This document shows positions 55,901-63,605 of a stretch of 64,000 nt of DNA, piece by piece (position 1 is the first letter of the stretch; every line of letters starts with the position of its first letter). Source of the DNA: Ralstonia pickettii (GTDB lineage: Bacteria > Pseudomonadota > Gammaproteobacteria > Burkholderiales > Burkholderiaceae); contig NZ_JFZG01000004.1 of NCBI RefSeq assembly GCF_000607165.1, positions 372,001 through 436,000 of the forward strand. The letters run 5' to 3'. The notes beneath the pieces were generated by a model, which was given only the letters and a program-made list of their open reading frames with translations, made no database searches and was not told the DNA's origin. Position numbers and translations under genes: made by a program.

Positions 55901-56009
55901 AAAAGTCCTGGCGCCCACGCTGATGAACCACCTGAACCTGCAAGACGAGGCGCCAGCCTTCAACTGCAAGATGCCGCAGGCCACGGCACCGGAACAAAAG
56001 CTGGATTGA
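52977..56009 (+). CDS. class A PBP-like protein (transglycosylase plus transpeptidase domains)
   Basis: 1010 residues from a GTG start chosen for GGAG 9 bp upstream; a TTG at 52962 is the alternative. A membrane anchor is at about 12-28. The GT51-like domain (about 140-300) has ENRTLL (Glu158-Asn159) instead of the usual ED, GGSTLATQ instead of GGSTITQQ, and KLRQ instead of KxxE. The transpeptidase domain is complete: SxxK at Ser486-Lys489, SxN at Ser592-Asn594, and KTGT at 911-914. Periplasmic peptidoglycan synthesis is likely, but the glycosyltransferase activity is doubtful. Confidence 0.8.
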   Translation: MKRIRRPIIKLALVGALLLAIAALLVAREFRTSAWQAHYFAQLAKSQTFPVKPGPNNSARYPNSGPYDQRLGYHDLPTFLDRLRSRGYIVAQQGVPSSEMVARMDSGMNPPYREKDQAGLELLDDDGSPIYHVRHPERVYDSFASVPPLLVDSLLAIENRTLLQTEYPKRNPAVEWSRLARAVWDRALHVVNPAHESPGGSTLATQIEKYRHSPEGRTDSPSEKLRQMASASARAYLNGEDTTVTRHQLAVDYLNTVPLGARAGFGEIQGIGDALWVWYGRDFAQVNALLSANSAAPLADRALAYKEALSLLVSQRRPSYYLENLDELETLTDAYLRVLAVSGVIPPALRDAAIAQSLKQQALNTRVPPPPIEHKGTNAVRVNLAGMLGISRMYALDRLDLTASSTLDAPLQRDISTELRKLRDPAHAKAAGLVGDMMLERGDPRGVTYSFTLYERAPGGNRVLVQADTFDKPFDINEGVKLDLGSTAKLRTLVTYLQIVAELHKRYADQPAAALRKINIPVQNPIERWSVDYLAHTQDRSLKAMLDASMERKYSGNAGEWFATGGGMQSFENFEKWEGTQNFTVREGLKHSVNLVFVRIMRDISRYFQHQLPNAGAEALTNPDSPQRQVYLQRFADREGKLFMGRFYTKYKGKTDQEREAILVQSTRATPVRLATIYRSIDPEAGPGKLAAFIRSYLPGAKLDEAELTNLYEKYSVQRFDLADRGYIARLHPLELWLVAYLRTHPQATLAQVNEASADERVSVYKWLLQSHRKAAQDKRIKQMLEIEAFQQIHAMWKRLGYPFESLVPSYGTAIGASADRPASLAELMGIIENDGIRLPSVRIDRLRFAADTPYEVMLCRDPSAGERVLPPEIPPLVKSALAGVVEGGTAKRISGTFVQKDGKPIAIGGKTGTGDNRFKTFSRGGGLISERVVSRSGAFVFYLGDRYFGTVVAYVAGADAAKYKFTSALTVQVLKVLAPTLMNHLNLQDEAPAFNCKMPQATAPEQKLD

Positions 56010-56012
56010 CCA

Positions 56013-57566
56013 TCAACGCAAAGACCGCTGCAACCAGATCGCCCCCGCGCAAACCAACGCCACTGCCGCGCCCCAGGCAAACAAATCCCCCACAGCCAAC
56101 AACGTCGCCTGCCGATCAATCTCCGCCGAGATGCGAATCAACTCAGAACCCTGCAACGGATGCGGCCACTGCCAGGCCGGCGTCAGCGCGCTTACGTGCC
56201 CCACCAGGTCAGTGCGATGCTGCGCCTGTCCGCGCTGCAGCAACAACGTGGCCCCCATCGTCCCAAACGCCTGCGCCCAAGCCCGCATGATTCCCTTGAA
56301 CTGGTAGGCATGGCCAAAATCCTTGGCGGGCAAATCCACGTAAGACAGCCCCGCCACCTGGATCACCACAAACATCCCCACCATGCCTTCTATCATGAAC
56401 CCCGGCACCACCGCCGCCACCGAAGCCCCCGGCATGGCTACACGCGACATCCACAGCAGAGCAGTCGCCATCAGCACAAAACCGATGGAGATCAGCACGC
56501 GCTTGGTCGGCAGCACGTTCGTCAACTGAAAGTTCAGGATGCCCAGCACCACCGTCACCAGGCCGCCCAGGCTCATCAATTGCGCGGTGGTCTCGTAACG
56601 GAAGCCCAAACCGTTCTGCAGCAGGCTCGACGAGAGAAACCCCCAGGCGCTCGCAAACATGTAATAGATGGCGTAGAAGACCATGCCCATCAGGAAGCGC
56701 CGCTGCAGCGTCGCCCGTAAATCGACCCACGGCAACGGATGGCCAGTCTGGCGAATACCGATCCAGATGATGAGCGCCACCACCGCAATGATCGGCACCA
56801 CCTGCGCGGGCGACCCATCCGGATGAATGAAACGCGCCTGCTGGAAACCGTGCAGCGCAATCAGCGCCGCGAGCCCGAACGCGATGGCCGAGGGCCAGTC
56901 GAGCGAGGCGAAATCGCCCTTGCGCTCGTGCATCTTCGGATGCGGATAGAACGCCGCCACCAGCCCGCACACTACAACGGCCACCAGCAACTGCGCGACG
57001 AAGATGGCGCGCCAGCCGAATTGCTCCGTGAGCGCCGCCGAAAGCATCGGTGACACGCAACTCAGTCCGAAGATGCCGTAGATCATGCCCTTCATCATCG
57101 TGCGGCGTTCGTGCACGGGGCTGTGCTGCACAAAGATGCGCGAAGTGGACAACATCGGCCCGCCGCCAAACCCCTGCACCGCCCGCCCGACGATCAGCAT
57201 CGTGCCGCCCTCGGCCGCCGCGCACATCAGCGTGCCGACGATGAACACCAGAAGCGACAACAGCGTGTGCTTCCGGTATGTCATGTGATCGGCCAGCCGC
57301 CCCATCACCAGAATCGCCAGGCTGGCCGCTGCCGCATACGCCGTTACGGCCCAGAGATAGACATCCTGTGATGCAAGCACCCCGCCTTCGATATGCGGCC
57401 CGGCAATCGAGAACATCAGGTTGGACATGTAGTCCACGCCCGTCGCCAAGCCAATCACCATGCCCACCATGCGCAATTCCATCCGGCCGCCGACGGTCGA
57501 TGCGGCGGCGGGTTTGCGCGGTGCGGACGGCGGAGAAACCATGTGGTCTGTGCTTGGCGTGTTCAT
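56013..57566 (-). CDS. MFS transporter, DHA2 (EmrB/QacA) type
   Basis: 517 residues with about 14 membrane segments, typical of the 14-TM drug:H+ antiporters. The first helices LATGVDYMSNLMFSIAGPHI and loop GRLADHMTYRKHTLL show the family. Likely exports toxic compounds. It is divergent from a LysR gene with a 64-bp gap and converges with the PBP-like gene 3 bp away. Confidence 0.88.
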   Translation of the reverse strand: MNTPSTDHMVSPPSAPRKPAAASTVGGRMELRMVGMVIGLATGVDYMSNLMFSIAGPHIEGGVLASQDVYLWAVTAYAAAASLAILVMGRLADHMTYRKHTLLSLLVFIVGTLMCAAAEGGTMLIVGRAVQGFGGGPMLSTSRIFVQHSPVHERRTMMKGMIYGIFGLSCVSPMLSAALTEQFGWRAIFVAQLLVAVVVCGLVAAFYPHPKMHERKGDFASLDWPSAIAFGLAALIALHGFQQARFIHPDGSPAQVVPIIAVVALIIWIGIRQTGHPLPWVDLRATLQRRFLMGMVFYAIYYMFASAWGFLSSSLLQNGLGFRYETTAQLMSLGGLVTVVLGILNFQLTNVLPTKRVLISIGFVLMATALLWMSRVAMPGASVAAVVPGFMIEGMVGMFVVIQVAGLSYVDLPAKDFGHAYQFKGIMRAWAQAFGTMGATLLLQRGQAQHRTDLVGHVSALTPAWQWPHPLQGSELIRISAEIDRQATLLAVGDLFAWGAAVALVCAGAIWLQRSLR

Positions 57567-57630
57567 GCAAGGATGGTAATTTGCCTCGAAACCGGCGGAA
57601 ATCGCCTGCCAACAAATTCATTGTTCAACT

Positions 57631-58596
57631 ATGCGAACGACGGACTGGAACGACTGGGACACTTTCTGCACCGTGGCCACGCTCGGCAGCTTCACGCGCG
57701 CGGCCGATCGGCTGGGGTTGCCCAAGTCGTCTGTCAGCACGGCGGTGTCACGGCTCGAAGGCAAGATGGGCGTGCGCCTTTTCGAGCGCAGCACACGCCG
57801 CCTGCGCCTGACCGATGCCGGTGAAGCCCTGCTGCGCGACGCGGGCCCATTGTTCCAGCGGCTGCGCGAAGTGTCGGAAGACGCGGCAGCGACGTTCCAG
57901 TCACCCGCGGGCACCTTGCGCATTGCCATGCCGTATGAGTTTGCCGCCAAGCAGCTCGCCGAGGTGGTGCTGGAAGTCATGCGCGAGCACACCGGCTTGC
58001 GCATCGAGGTGGACGTCGCGCCGCGCCAGATCGACCCGCTCGCCCAGGGCTACGACATCATGCTGACGGTGCCGCGTGGCCCGTTGCCTGATTCCGGCCT
58101 CGTCGCTCAGCGCGTCTTTGATTTGCGGCGCGCCGTGGTCGTCGCCCCGCAACTGCTGGAACGCCTCGGGCCGCTCACCCACCCAGACCAACTCGCCGAT
58201 TGGCCCTGCCTCGGCACCTCGAACGAAGCCGAATGGCAGTTCCGCACGCCCGGCGGCGAGACGATCAATCTGCCCCTGGACTTCCGCATGCGCACCTCCA
58301 ACAGCGAACTGCGCATGCAGGCCGCCATTGCAGGCCTGGGTGTCGCCCGCATCACCTCTGTGTTCGCTACCGACCTGATCGCTTCGGGCGCGCTGCAGGA
58401 GGTGCTGACAGACTTTCAATCCCCGCCGATGCGCGTGTATGCCGTCTTCCCGGGCCGCCGCCTGATGCCCGCCAAGGTCAAAGTGTTTATGGACGCCCTG
58501 CACCGCCGCATAGAGCATTCCCGCCAGCACACCGACATGCGGCCCACCTTTGTGGACGAAGCTGCCGCGTCCTGGCCGCCTGAGTCGCTGCTCTGA
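57631..58596 (+). CDS. LysR-family transcriptional regulator
   Basis: 321 residues. FCTVATLGSFTRAADRLG and PKSSVSTAVSRLEGKMGVRLFER belong to the CrgA-like subgroup. It is transcribed away from the DHA2 efflux gene, which it probably controls. The creA gene starts 33 bp downstream, perhaps by read-through. The C-terminal 25 residues look disordered. Confidence 0.9.
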   Translation: MRTTDWNDWDTFCTVATLGSFTRAADRLGLPKSSVSTAVSRLEGKMGVRLFERSTRRLRLTDAGEALLRDAGPLFQRLREVSEDAAATFQSPAGTLRIAMPYEFAAKQLAEVVLEVMREHTGLRIEVDVAPRQIDPLAQGYDIMLTVPRGPLPDSGLVAQRVFDLRRAVVVAPQLLERLGPLTHPDQLADWPCLGTSNEAEWQFRTPGGETINLPLDFRMRTSNSELRMQAAIAGLGVARITSVFATDLIASGALQEVLTDFQSPPMRVYAVFPGRRLMPAKVKVFMDALHRRIEHSRQHTDMRPTFVDEAAASWPPESLL

Positions 58597-58629
58597 CTTT
58601 CAATCTTTCCTTTTTATCTACGCAAAGCC

Positions 58630-59109
58630 ATGCGCCCGTTTACCAAACTCCCCGTTTTGATTGCCGCGCTCGCTCTGAGCACCGTTGGCTGCTCTCGCGC
58701 CGAAGACATCGGCAGCGTCAGCACCAATTTCCGCATCACGGGCTCCGACAAGATCGTCATCGAAGCCTTTGACGATCCGCTTGTGCAGGGCGTGACCTGC
58801 TATGTCTCGCGGGCGCGCACCGGCGGCATCAAGGGCTCGCTGGGCGTGGCCGAAGACGTGAGCGAAGCCGCCGTGGCCTGCCGCCAGGTCGGTGACATCA
58901 GCTTCGTCAAGCCGCTGCCGCAGCAGGACGACATGTTCACGCAGCGCCTGTCGCTCGTCTTCAAGACGCTGCACGTGGTGCGCACGGTCGATCGCAAGCG
59001 TAATGTGCTGGTCTATCTGACGTATTCAGACAAGGTCATTTCGGGCAGCCCGAAGAACAGTGTGACGGCGGTTCCGATCCCGGCCAGCCAACCCATTCCG
59101 GTGAAGTGA
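58630..59109 (+). CDS. creA: CreA family protein, probable lipoprotein
   Basis: 159 residues. A signal ending STVGC gives a possible lipidated Cys21, which most CreA proteins lack. The mature part IGSVSTNFRITGSDKIVIEA, DPLVQGVTCYVSRARTGGIKG and DISF are the defining CreA segments. The family is periplasmic and of unknown function despite the name. It follows the LysR gene on the same strand. Confidence 0.9.
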   Translation: MRPFTKLPVLIAALALSTVGCSRAEDIGSVSTNFRITGSDKIVIEAFDDPLVQGVTCYVSRARTGGIKGSLGVAEDVSEAAVACRQVGDISFVKPLPQQDDMFTQRLSLVFKTLHVVRTVDRKRNVLVYLTYSDKVISGSPKNSVTAVPIPASQPIPVK

Positions 59110-59131
59110 GGCGCAAGACGTATAGAAAAGC

Positions 59132-59143
59132 GGTGCTAGCACC
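59132..59143. repeat. perfect palindrome after creA
   Basis: GGTGCTAGCACC is a 12-bp palindrome 22 bp after the creA stop, and its right half can pair instead with GGTGC at 59148-59153. No T-run follows. It may be part of creA mRNA 3' structure. Confidence 0.4.
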
Positions 59144-59201
59144 ACATTGGTGCGGGGCAACGCAAGCGTGGTGGCCGAGCAACGGTAGACGGCGCAAAAG
59201 G

Positions 59202-59231
59202 GGTGCATACGTAAGCCTACGTATGGTGCAT
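59202..59231. repeat. inverted and direct repeats upstream of the small gene at 59292
   Basis: CATACGTA-AGCC-TACGTATG (59206-59225) is a perfect 8-bp inverted repeat. It is flanked by a direct repeat GGTGCAT at 59202-59208 and 59225-59231. It stands about 30 bp upstream of the twin GGG-N4-CCC dyads and could be a second regulator site. Confidence 0.5.
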
Positions 59232-59252
59232 TGCATCATCTGGTGTATGATC

Positions 59253-59280
59253 AGGGTATTCCCTAACCGGGATTTCCCTA
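59253..59280. promoter_or_regulatory. twin GGG-N4-CCC dyads (operator candidate)
   Basis: AGGG-TATT-CCCT (59253-59264) and GGG-ATTT-CCC (59269-59278) have centres 15 bp apart and end 12 bp before the ATG at 59292. A TATGAT at 59246-59251 is a possible -10 but lacks a -35. The pair matches the element at 45411-45442. Confidence 0.6.
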
Positions 59281-59291
59281 AGAGGCCAATC

Positions 59292-59468
59292 ATGCAAAAC
59301 ACGAACGACCTGAAGCTGACCGATCAACTCGAACGCGAACTGATCGAGCGCGAAATGTCCGAAGGTATCTACTACTATCGCCGTCCGAGCGGCCAATCGT
59401 TCTCGTTCGCCCAGTTCTTCTCGGCAATCGCGAACCTGTTCGGCACGCACCGCACCGCCAAGGCCTAA
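59292..59468 (+). CDS. small hypothetical protein (58 aa)
   Basis: 58 residues. An acidic, coiled N-terminal half (LTDQLERELIEREMSEG) leads to YYYRRPS and then an amphipathic FAQFFSAIANLFGTHR. AAGAGGCCAATC precedes the ATG. RRPS followed by an aromatic amphipathic helix is shared with the 55-residue protein at 45466. The promoter-region dyads are shared too. Function unknown; I do not recognise a named family. Confidence 0.7.
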   Translation: MQNTNDLKLTDQLERELIEREMSEGIYYYRRPSGQSFSFAQFFSAIANLFGTHRTAKA

Positions 59469-59838
59469 CCCGCCACGCTATTGTTGATGGGCGTGTGCCC
59501 AAGCTAGCTGTATGCAGCAATCGCAGTTGCAGTAGCACCGTGCGCCGGCCGTGTGTCATCACACCCGCCGCCACACCCGCCAGGTCATGACCGCCTGGTG
59601 CCAATCGAGGGCCGGATTCCGGCCCTTTGTCATTTCTGCGGCATTTGTTTGGTTTGTCTGCGTGCCGCAGCATCGGCCTTTCTCCTCCGACCGGTTCACC
59701 GCGCTGCGGTTGTCTTCTGGTTCGCCTGTGCTTTACTGAGTAGAGCCGCGACCACCGATATCGAGACCACGCGCACGTCTTCGTAGCAAGGAAGGCGCAC
59801 AGCATGGCACCCGGCGCCCATCCCCCAAGGAGACTCCC
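59469..59838. other. 370-bp intergenic region
   Basis: It separates the small gene from the cox-like operon. It contains one good terminator at 59608-59634. Downstream of that must lie the promoter for coxS, but no clear element was identified. No RNA gene or further ORF was convincing. Confidence 0.5.
59608..59634 (+). terminator. intrinsic terminator
   Basis: AGGGCCGG-ATT-CCGGCCCT forms an 8-bp GC-rich stem followed by TTGTCATTT. It lies 139 bp after the small gene's stop, on the same strand. Confidence 0.65.
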
Positions 59839-60366
59839 ATGGCGATCAGCCTCAAGCTGTCGGTCAACGGTGCGCCTGTCACCGTCAGTGTCGAACCTCA
59901 TACCCTGCTAGTCCAATTGCTGCGCGAAAACTTGCGCCTGACCGGCACGCACGTCGGCTGCGATACCGCGCAATGCGGCGCCTGCACCGTGCATATGAAC
60001 GGGCGCGCTGTGAAGTCCTGCAACATCCTGGCCGTGCAGGCTGAGGGCACCGAGGTGACCACCATCGAAGGCCTGTCGAAAGACGGCGCGCTGCACCCGA
60101 TGCAAGAAGCCTTTCGCCAATGCCACGGCCTGCAATGCGGCTTCTGTACACCCGGCATGGTGATGGCGGCCACGGCGCTGGTCGCGCAACACCCGCATCC
60201 CGATGAACACACGGTGCGCGAGCAGCTCGACGGCAATCTTTGCCGCTGCACGGGGTATCACAACATCGTGCGTGCGGTGATGCACGGTGCCGAAGCCATG
60301 GCTGAGGCTGAGGGCGACGATGCCTCCCTGCAAAGCCTGGCCGCGGCGCGCGCCCACGCTGCCTGA
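59839..60366 (+). CDS. molybdenum hydroxylase [2Fe-2S] subunit (CoxS-like)
   Basis: 175 residues. The first [2Fe-2S] cluster is held by Cys41, Cys46, Cys49 and Cys61, the second by Cys100, Cys103, Cys135 and Cys137. It transfers electrons from the molybdopterin centre to FAD. AAGGAGACTCCC is a strong ribosome-binding site. It is first of coxS-coxL-coxM-moxR. Confidence 0.93.
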   Translation: MAISLKLSVNGAPVTVSVEPHTLLVQLLRENLRLTGTHVGCDTAQCGACTVHMNGRAVKSCNILAVQAEGTEVTTIEGLSKDGALHPMQEAFRQCHGLQCGFCTPGMVMAATALVAQHPHPDEHTVREQLDGNLCRCTGYHNIVRAVMHGAEAMAEAEGDDASLQSLAAARAHAA

Positions 60367-60384
60367 CCCCGCGAGGAGACCACC

Positions 60385-62763
60385 ATGAACGCTCCCGCAG
60401 AACCCAACAACCACCTGATCGGTGCGTCCGTCAAACGCAAGGAAGATTTCCGCTTCCTGACGGGCGCCGGACAGTACACGGACGATGTCGTCCAGGCCCA
60501 CCAGTCGTACGCGGTATTCCTGCGCTCGCCGTATGCGCATGCGCGCATCAAGCACATCAATGCGGATGCCGCACGCAACCATCCGGGCGTGCTGGCCGTG
60601 CTCACAGGCGACGACCTGGCCGCCGACAAGGTGAACGGACTGCCGTGCGGCTGGCTCATCCACAGCATTGACGGCACGCCGATGAAGGAGCCGCCCCACC
60701 CTGTGCTCGCGCAAGGCAAAGTGCGCCACGTGGGTGATCAGGTCGCGCTGGTGGTGGCTGAATCGGTGAAGATCGCCAAAGACGCCGTCGAGATGATCGA
60801 CGTGGAATACGACGAACTGCCTGCCGTGGTCGACACCGCCACCGCAGATACCGCCGGCACCGCCGTCCACGACGACGTTCCCAACAACACCTGCTACACC
60901 TGGGGCCACGGCGACAAGGCCTCGACTGACGCAGCCTTCGCCAAGGCCGCGCACGTGACACAGCTCGACATCGTCAACAACCGGCTGATTCCGAATGCGA
61001 TCGAACCGCGCGCCGTCAATGCCAGCTATTCGCGCCAGGACGACAGCTACACGCTTTACGTCGCCAACCAGAACCCGCACGTGGAGCGCCTGCTGATGTC
61101 GGCGTTCGTGCTGGGTCTGACCGAAGCCAAGGTCCGCGTGATTGCGCCGGATGTGGGCGGCGGGTTCGGCTCGAAGATCTTCCTGTACCCGGAAGACGTT
61201 GCGCTTACTTGGGCATCGAAGAAGGTCGGCCGGCCGATCAAGTGGACGGCCGAGCGGTCCGAATCCTTCCTGACCGACGCGCATGGCCGCGACCACGTTA
61301 CACGTGCGGAACTGGCGCTCGATGCGCAGGGCAATTTCCTCGCCATGCGCGTGCATACGACGGCCAACATGGGCGCATATCTGTCGACGTTTGCCAGCAG
61401 CGTGCCGACCATCCTGTATGCGACGTTGCTTGCGGGCCAGTACAAGACGCCGGCCATCTATGCCGAGGTGAAAGCGGTATTCACAAACACCGCGCCCGTC
61501 GATGCGTATCGTGGTGCCGGCCGGCCCGAGGCGACGTATGTGGTCGAGCGCCTCGTTGAAACTGCCGCGCGCGAGCTGCAAGTCGACCCGGCTGAACTGC
61601 GACGCCGCAACTTCATCCGCACCTTCCCCTATGCCACACCGGTTGGCCTGACCTATGACACGGGCGACTACGAACCGTGCCTGGACCGCGCCATCGAACT
61701 CGCCGATGTGAAAGGCTTTGCGGCCCGACGCGATGCATCGCGCGCCAAAGGTCGCCTGCGCGGCATGGGCTACTCCTGCTACATCGAGGCGTGCGGCCTG
61801 GCGCCGTCGAACATTGCGGGGGCGTTGGGCGCGCGGGCGGGCCTGTTTGAAGCCGGCGAAATTCGCGTGCACCCGACGGGCTCCGTCACGGTCTTCACCG
61901 GCTCGCACAGCCACGGCCAGGGCCACGAGACGACGTTCGCGCAAGTGGTGGCCGATCGCCTGGGCGTGCCCATCGACAACATCGAGATCGTGCACGGCGA
62001 CACCGGGCGCATCCCGTTCGGCATGGGCACGTACGGCTCGCGTTCGATTGCCGTGGGCGGCTCGGCCATCATGAAGGCACTCGACAAGATCGAAGCCAAA
62101 GCCAAGAAGATCGCCGCGCATCTGCTGGAGGCGTCGGCGGAGGACATCGAATTCAAGGATGGCGTCTTCCGCGTGGCCGGCACAGATCGCACCAAGACCT
62201 TTGGCGAAGTGGCGCTCACGGCGTACGTGCCGCACAACTACCCGCTCGACAAACTCGAACCGGGGCTGGACGAAAACGCCTTCTACGACCCGACCAACTT
62301 CACCTACCCGGCGGGCGCGTACATCTGCGAAGTGGAAGTCGACCCGGATACCGGCGAAGTCCACATCGACCGCTTCGTCGCGGTGGACGATTTCGGCAAC
62401 ATCATCAACCCGATGATCGTCGAGGGCCAGGTGCACGGCGGGCTTGGCCAGGGCATCGGGCAGGCGCTGCTCGAAGCGTGCGTGTACGACGAAAATGGCC
62501 AGTTGCTGACCGGCTCGTACATGGACTACGCCATGCCGCGTGCCAACGACCTGCCCAGCTTTACGGTGGAGACCGCAAAGGGCACGCCGTGCACGCACAA
62601 CCCGCTGGGCGTCAAAGGCTGCGGTGAGGCGGGCGCGATCGGATCGCCGCCGGCCCTGATCAACGCCATCGTCGACGCGCTTGCGCCGCTGGGCGTGAAG
62701 GACATCCAGATGCCAGCAACGCCGCATCGTGTCTGGCAAACCATTCAAGCGGCCAAGGCCTAG
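60385..62763 (+). CDS. molybdenum hydroxylase large subunit (form II CoxL-like)
   Basis: 792 residues. The active-site loop AYRGAGR at 374-380 is the form II pattern; genuine CO dehydrogenase (form I) has AYxCSFR. The molybdopterin region [15 protein letters not shown] and the catalytic Glu748 in [14 protein letters not shown] are intact. Form II enzymes have unproven CO activity and may oxidise aldehydes, purines or aromatic heterocycles. It follows coxS by 18 bp. Confidence 0.92.
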   Translation: MNAPAEPNNHLIGASVKRKEDFRFLTGAGQYTDDVVQAHQSYAVFLRSPYAHARIKHINADAARNHPGVLAVLTGDDLAADKVNGLPCGWLIHSIDGTPMKEPPHPVLAQGKVRHVGDQVALVVAESVKIAKDAVEMIDVEYDELPAVVDTATADTAGTAVHDDVPNNTCYTWGHGDKASTDAAFAKAAHVTQLDIVNNRLIPNAIEPRAVNASYSRQDDSYTLYVANQNPHVERLLMSAFVLGLTEAKVRVIAPDVGGGFGSKIFLYPEDVALTWASKKVGRPIKWTAERSESFLTDAHGRDHVTRAELALDAQGNFLAMRVHTTANMGAYLSTFASSVPTILYATLLAGQYKTPAIYAEVKAVFTNTAPVDAYRGAGRPEATYVVERLVETAARELQVDPAELRRRNFIRTFPYATPVGLTYDTGDYEPCLDRAIELADVKGFAARRDASRAKGRLRGMGYSCYIEACGLAPSNIAGALGARAGLFEAGEIRVHPTGSVTVFTGSHSHGQGHETTFAQVVADRLGVPIDNIEIVHGDTGRIPFGMGTYGSRSIAVGGSAIMKALDKIEAKAKKIAAHLLEASAEDIEFKDGVFRVAGTDRTKTFGEVALTAYVPHNYPLDKLEPGLDENAFYDPTNFTYPAGAYICEVEVDPDTGEVHIDRFVAVDDFGNIINPMIVEGQVHGGLGQGIGQALLEACVYDENGQLLTGSYMDYAMPRANDLPSFTVETAKGTPCTHNPLGVKGCGEAGAIGSPPALINAIVDALAPLGVKDIQMPATPHRVWQTIQAAKA

Positions 62764-62778
62764 GCAGAGGAGCGAACC

Positions 62779-63585
62779 ATGTACGACTTCGAGTACCAGA
62801 AAGCCACCGACGCCCAGACCGCCGTCACCGCGCTGAAGACGCACACCGACGCCAAATACCTGGGCGGCGGGCAGAGCCTGCTGGCAGCGATGAAGCTGCG
62901 GCTGGCGCAGCCGTCTACGCTGGTGGATGTCACGCGCATTCCGGGCATGTCCGGCATTCGCACACAACCCGGTGTGATTACGGTGGGTGCAGCCACACGC
63001 CATGCCGATGTGGCGGACAACGCGGACATCGCCCGCATGCTGCCCGCGCTGGGGGAACTGGCCGGTGGCATCGGCGACCGCCAGGTGCGCGCGATGGGCA
63101 CGCTCGGCGGGTCGCTTGCCAACAACGACCCGGCGGCGTGCTACCCGGCCGCGGTGCTGGGCCTGAACGCGACCGTGGTCACCGAGCGGCGCAACATCGC
63201 GGCGGACGATTTCTTCCTCGGCATGTATGAGACCGCGCTGGCTGCGGACGAACTCATCACCGAGGTGCAGTTTCCGGTGCCGGACCAGGCGGCCTACGTG
63301 AAATTCCGCAACCCGGCGTCGCGCTTTGCGCTGGTGGGCGTGTTCGTCAGCCGCAAGGGCAGCAACGTGCGTGTGGCGGTCACGGGTGCGGCGCCGTGCG
63401 TGTTCCGTTGCACGCCGCTTGAGCAGGCGCTGGCAGCCAGCTTTACAGCAGAAGCCGCACGCAAGGTGGTGGTGCCCGCCGACGATCTGGTGGGCGATCT
63501 GCATGCCTCGCCGGAATATCGGGCGCACCTCATTCCGGTATTGACAGCGCGCGCGGTTGAGCAGGCATTGGCGCACCATCACTGA
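62779..63585 (+). CDS. molybdenum hydroxylase FAD-binding subunit (CoxM-like)
   Basis: 268 residues. GGGQSLLAAMKLR and MGTLGGSLANNDPAACYPA are the two FAD-binding motifs of the CODH/xanthine dehydrogenase medium chain. It passes electrons from the clusters to a quinone or NAD acceptor. It starts 15 bp after coxL and 20 bp before a MoxR-type ATPase gene. Confidence 0.92.
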   Translation: MYDFEYQKATDAQTAVTALKTHTDAKYLGGGQSLLAAMKLRLAQPSTLVDVTRIPGMSGIRTQPGVITVGAATRHADVADNADIARMLPALGELAGGIGDRQVRAMGTLGGSLANNDPAACYPAAVLGLNATVVTERRNIAADDFFLGMYETALAADELITEVQFPVPDQAAYVKFRNPASRFALVGVFVSRKGSNVRVAVTGAAPCVFRCTPLEQALAASFTAEAARKVVVPADDLVGDLHASPEYRAHLIPVLTARAVEQALAHHH

Positions 63586-63605
63586 GCACACCGCCAAGGA
63601 ACGGC

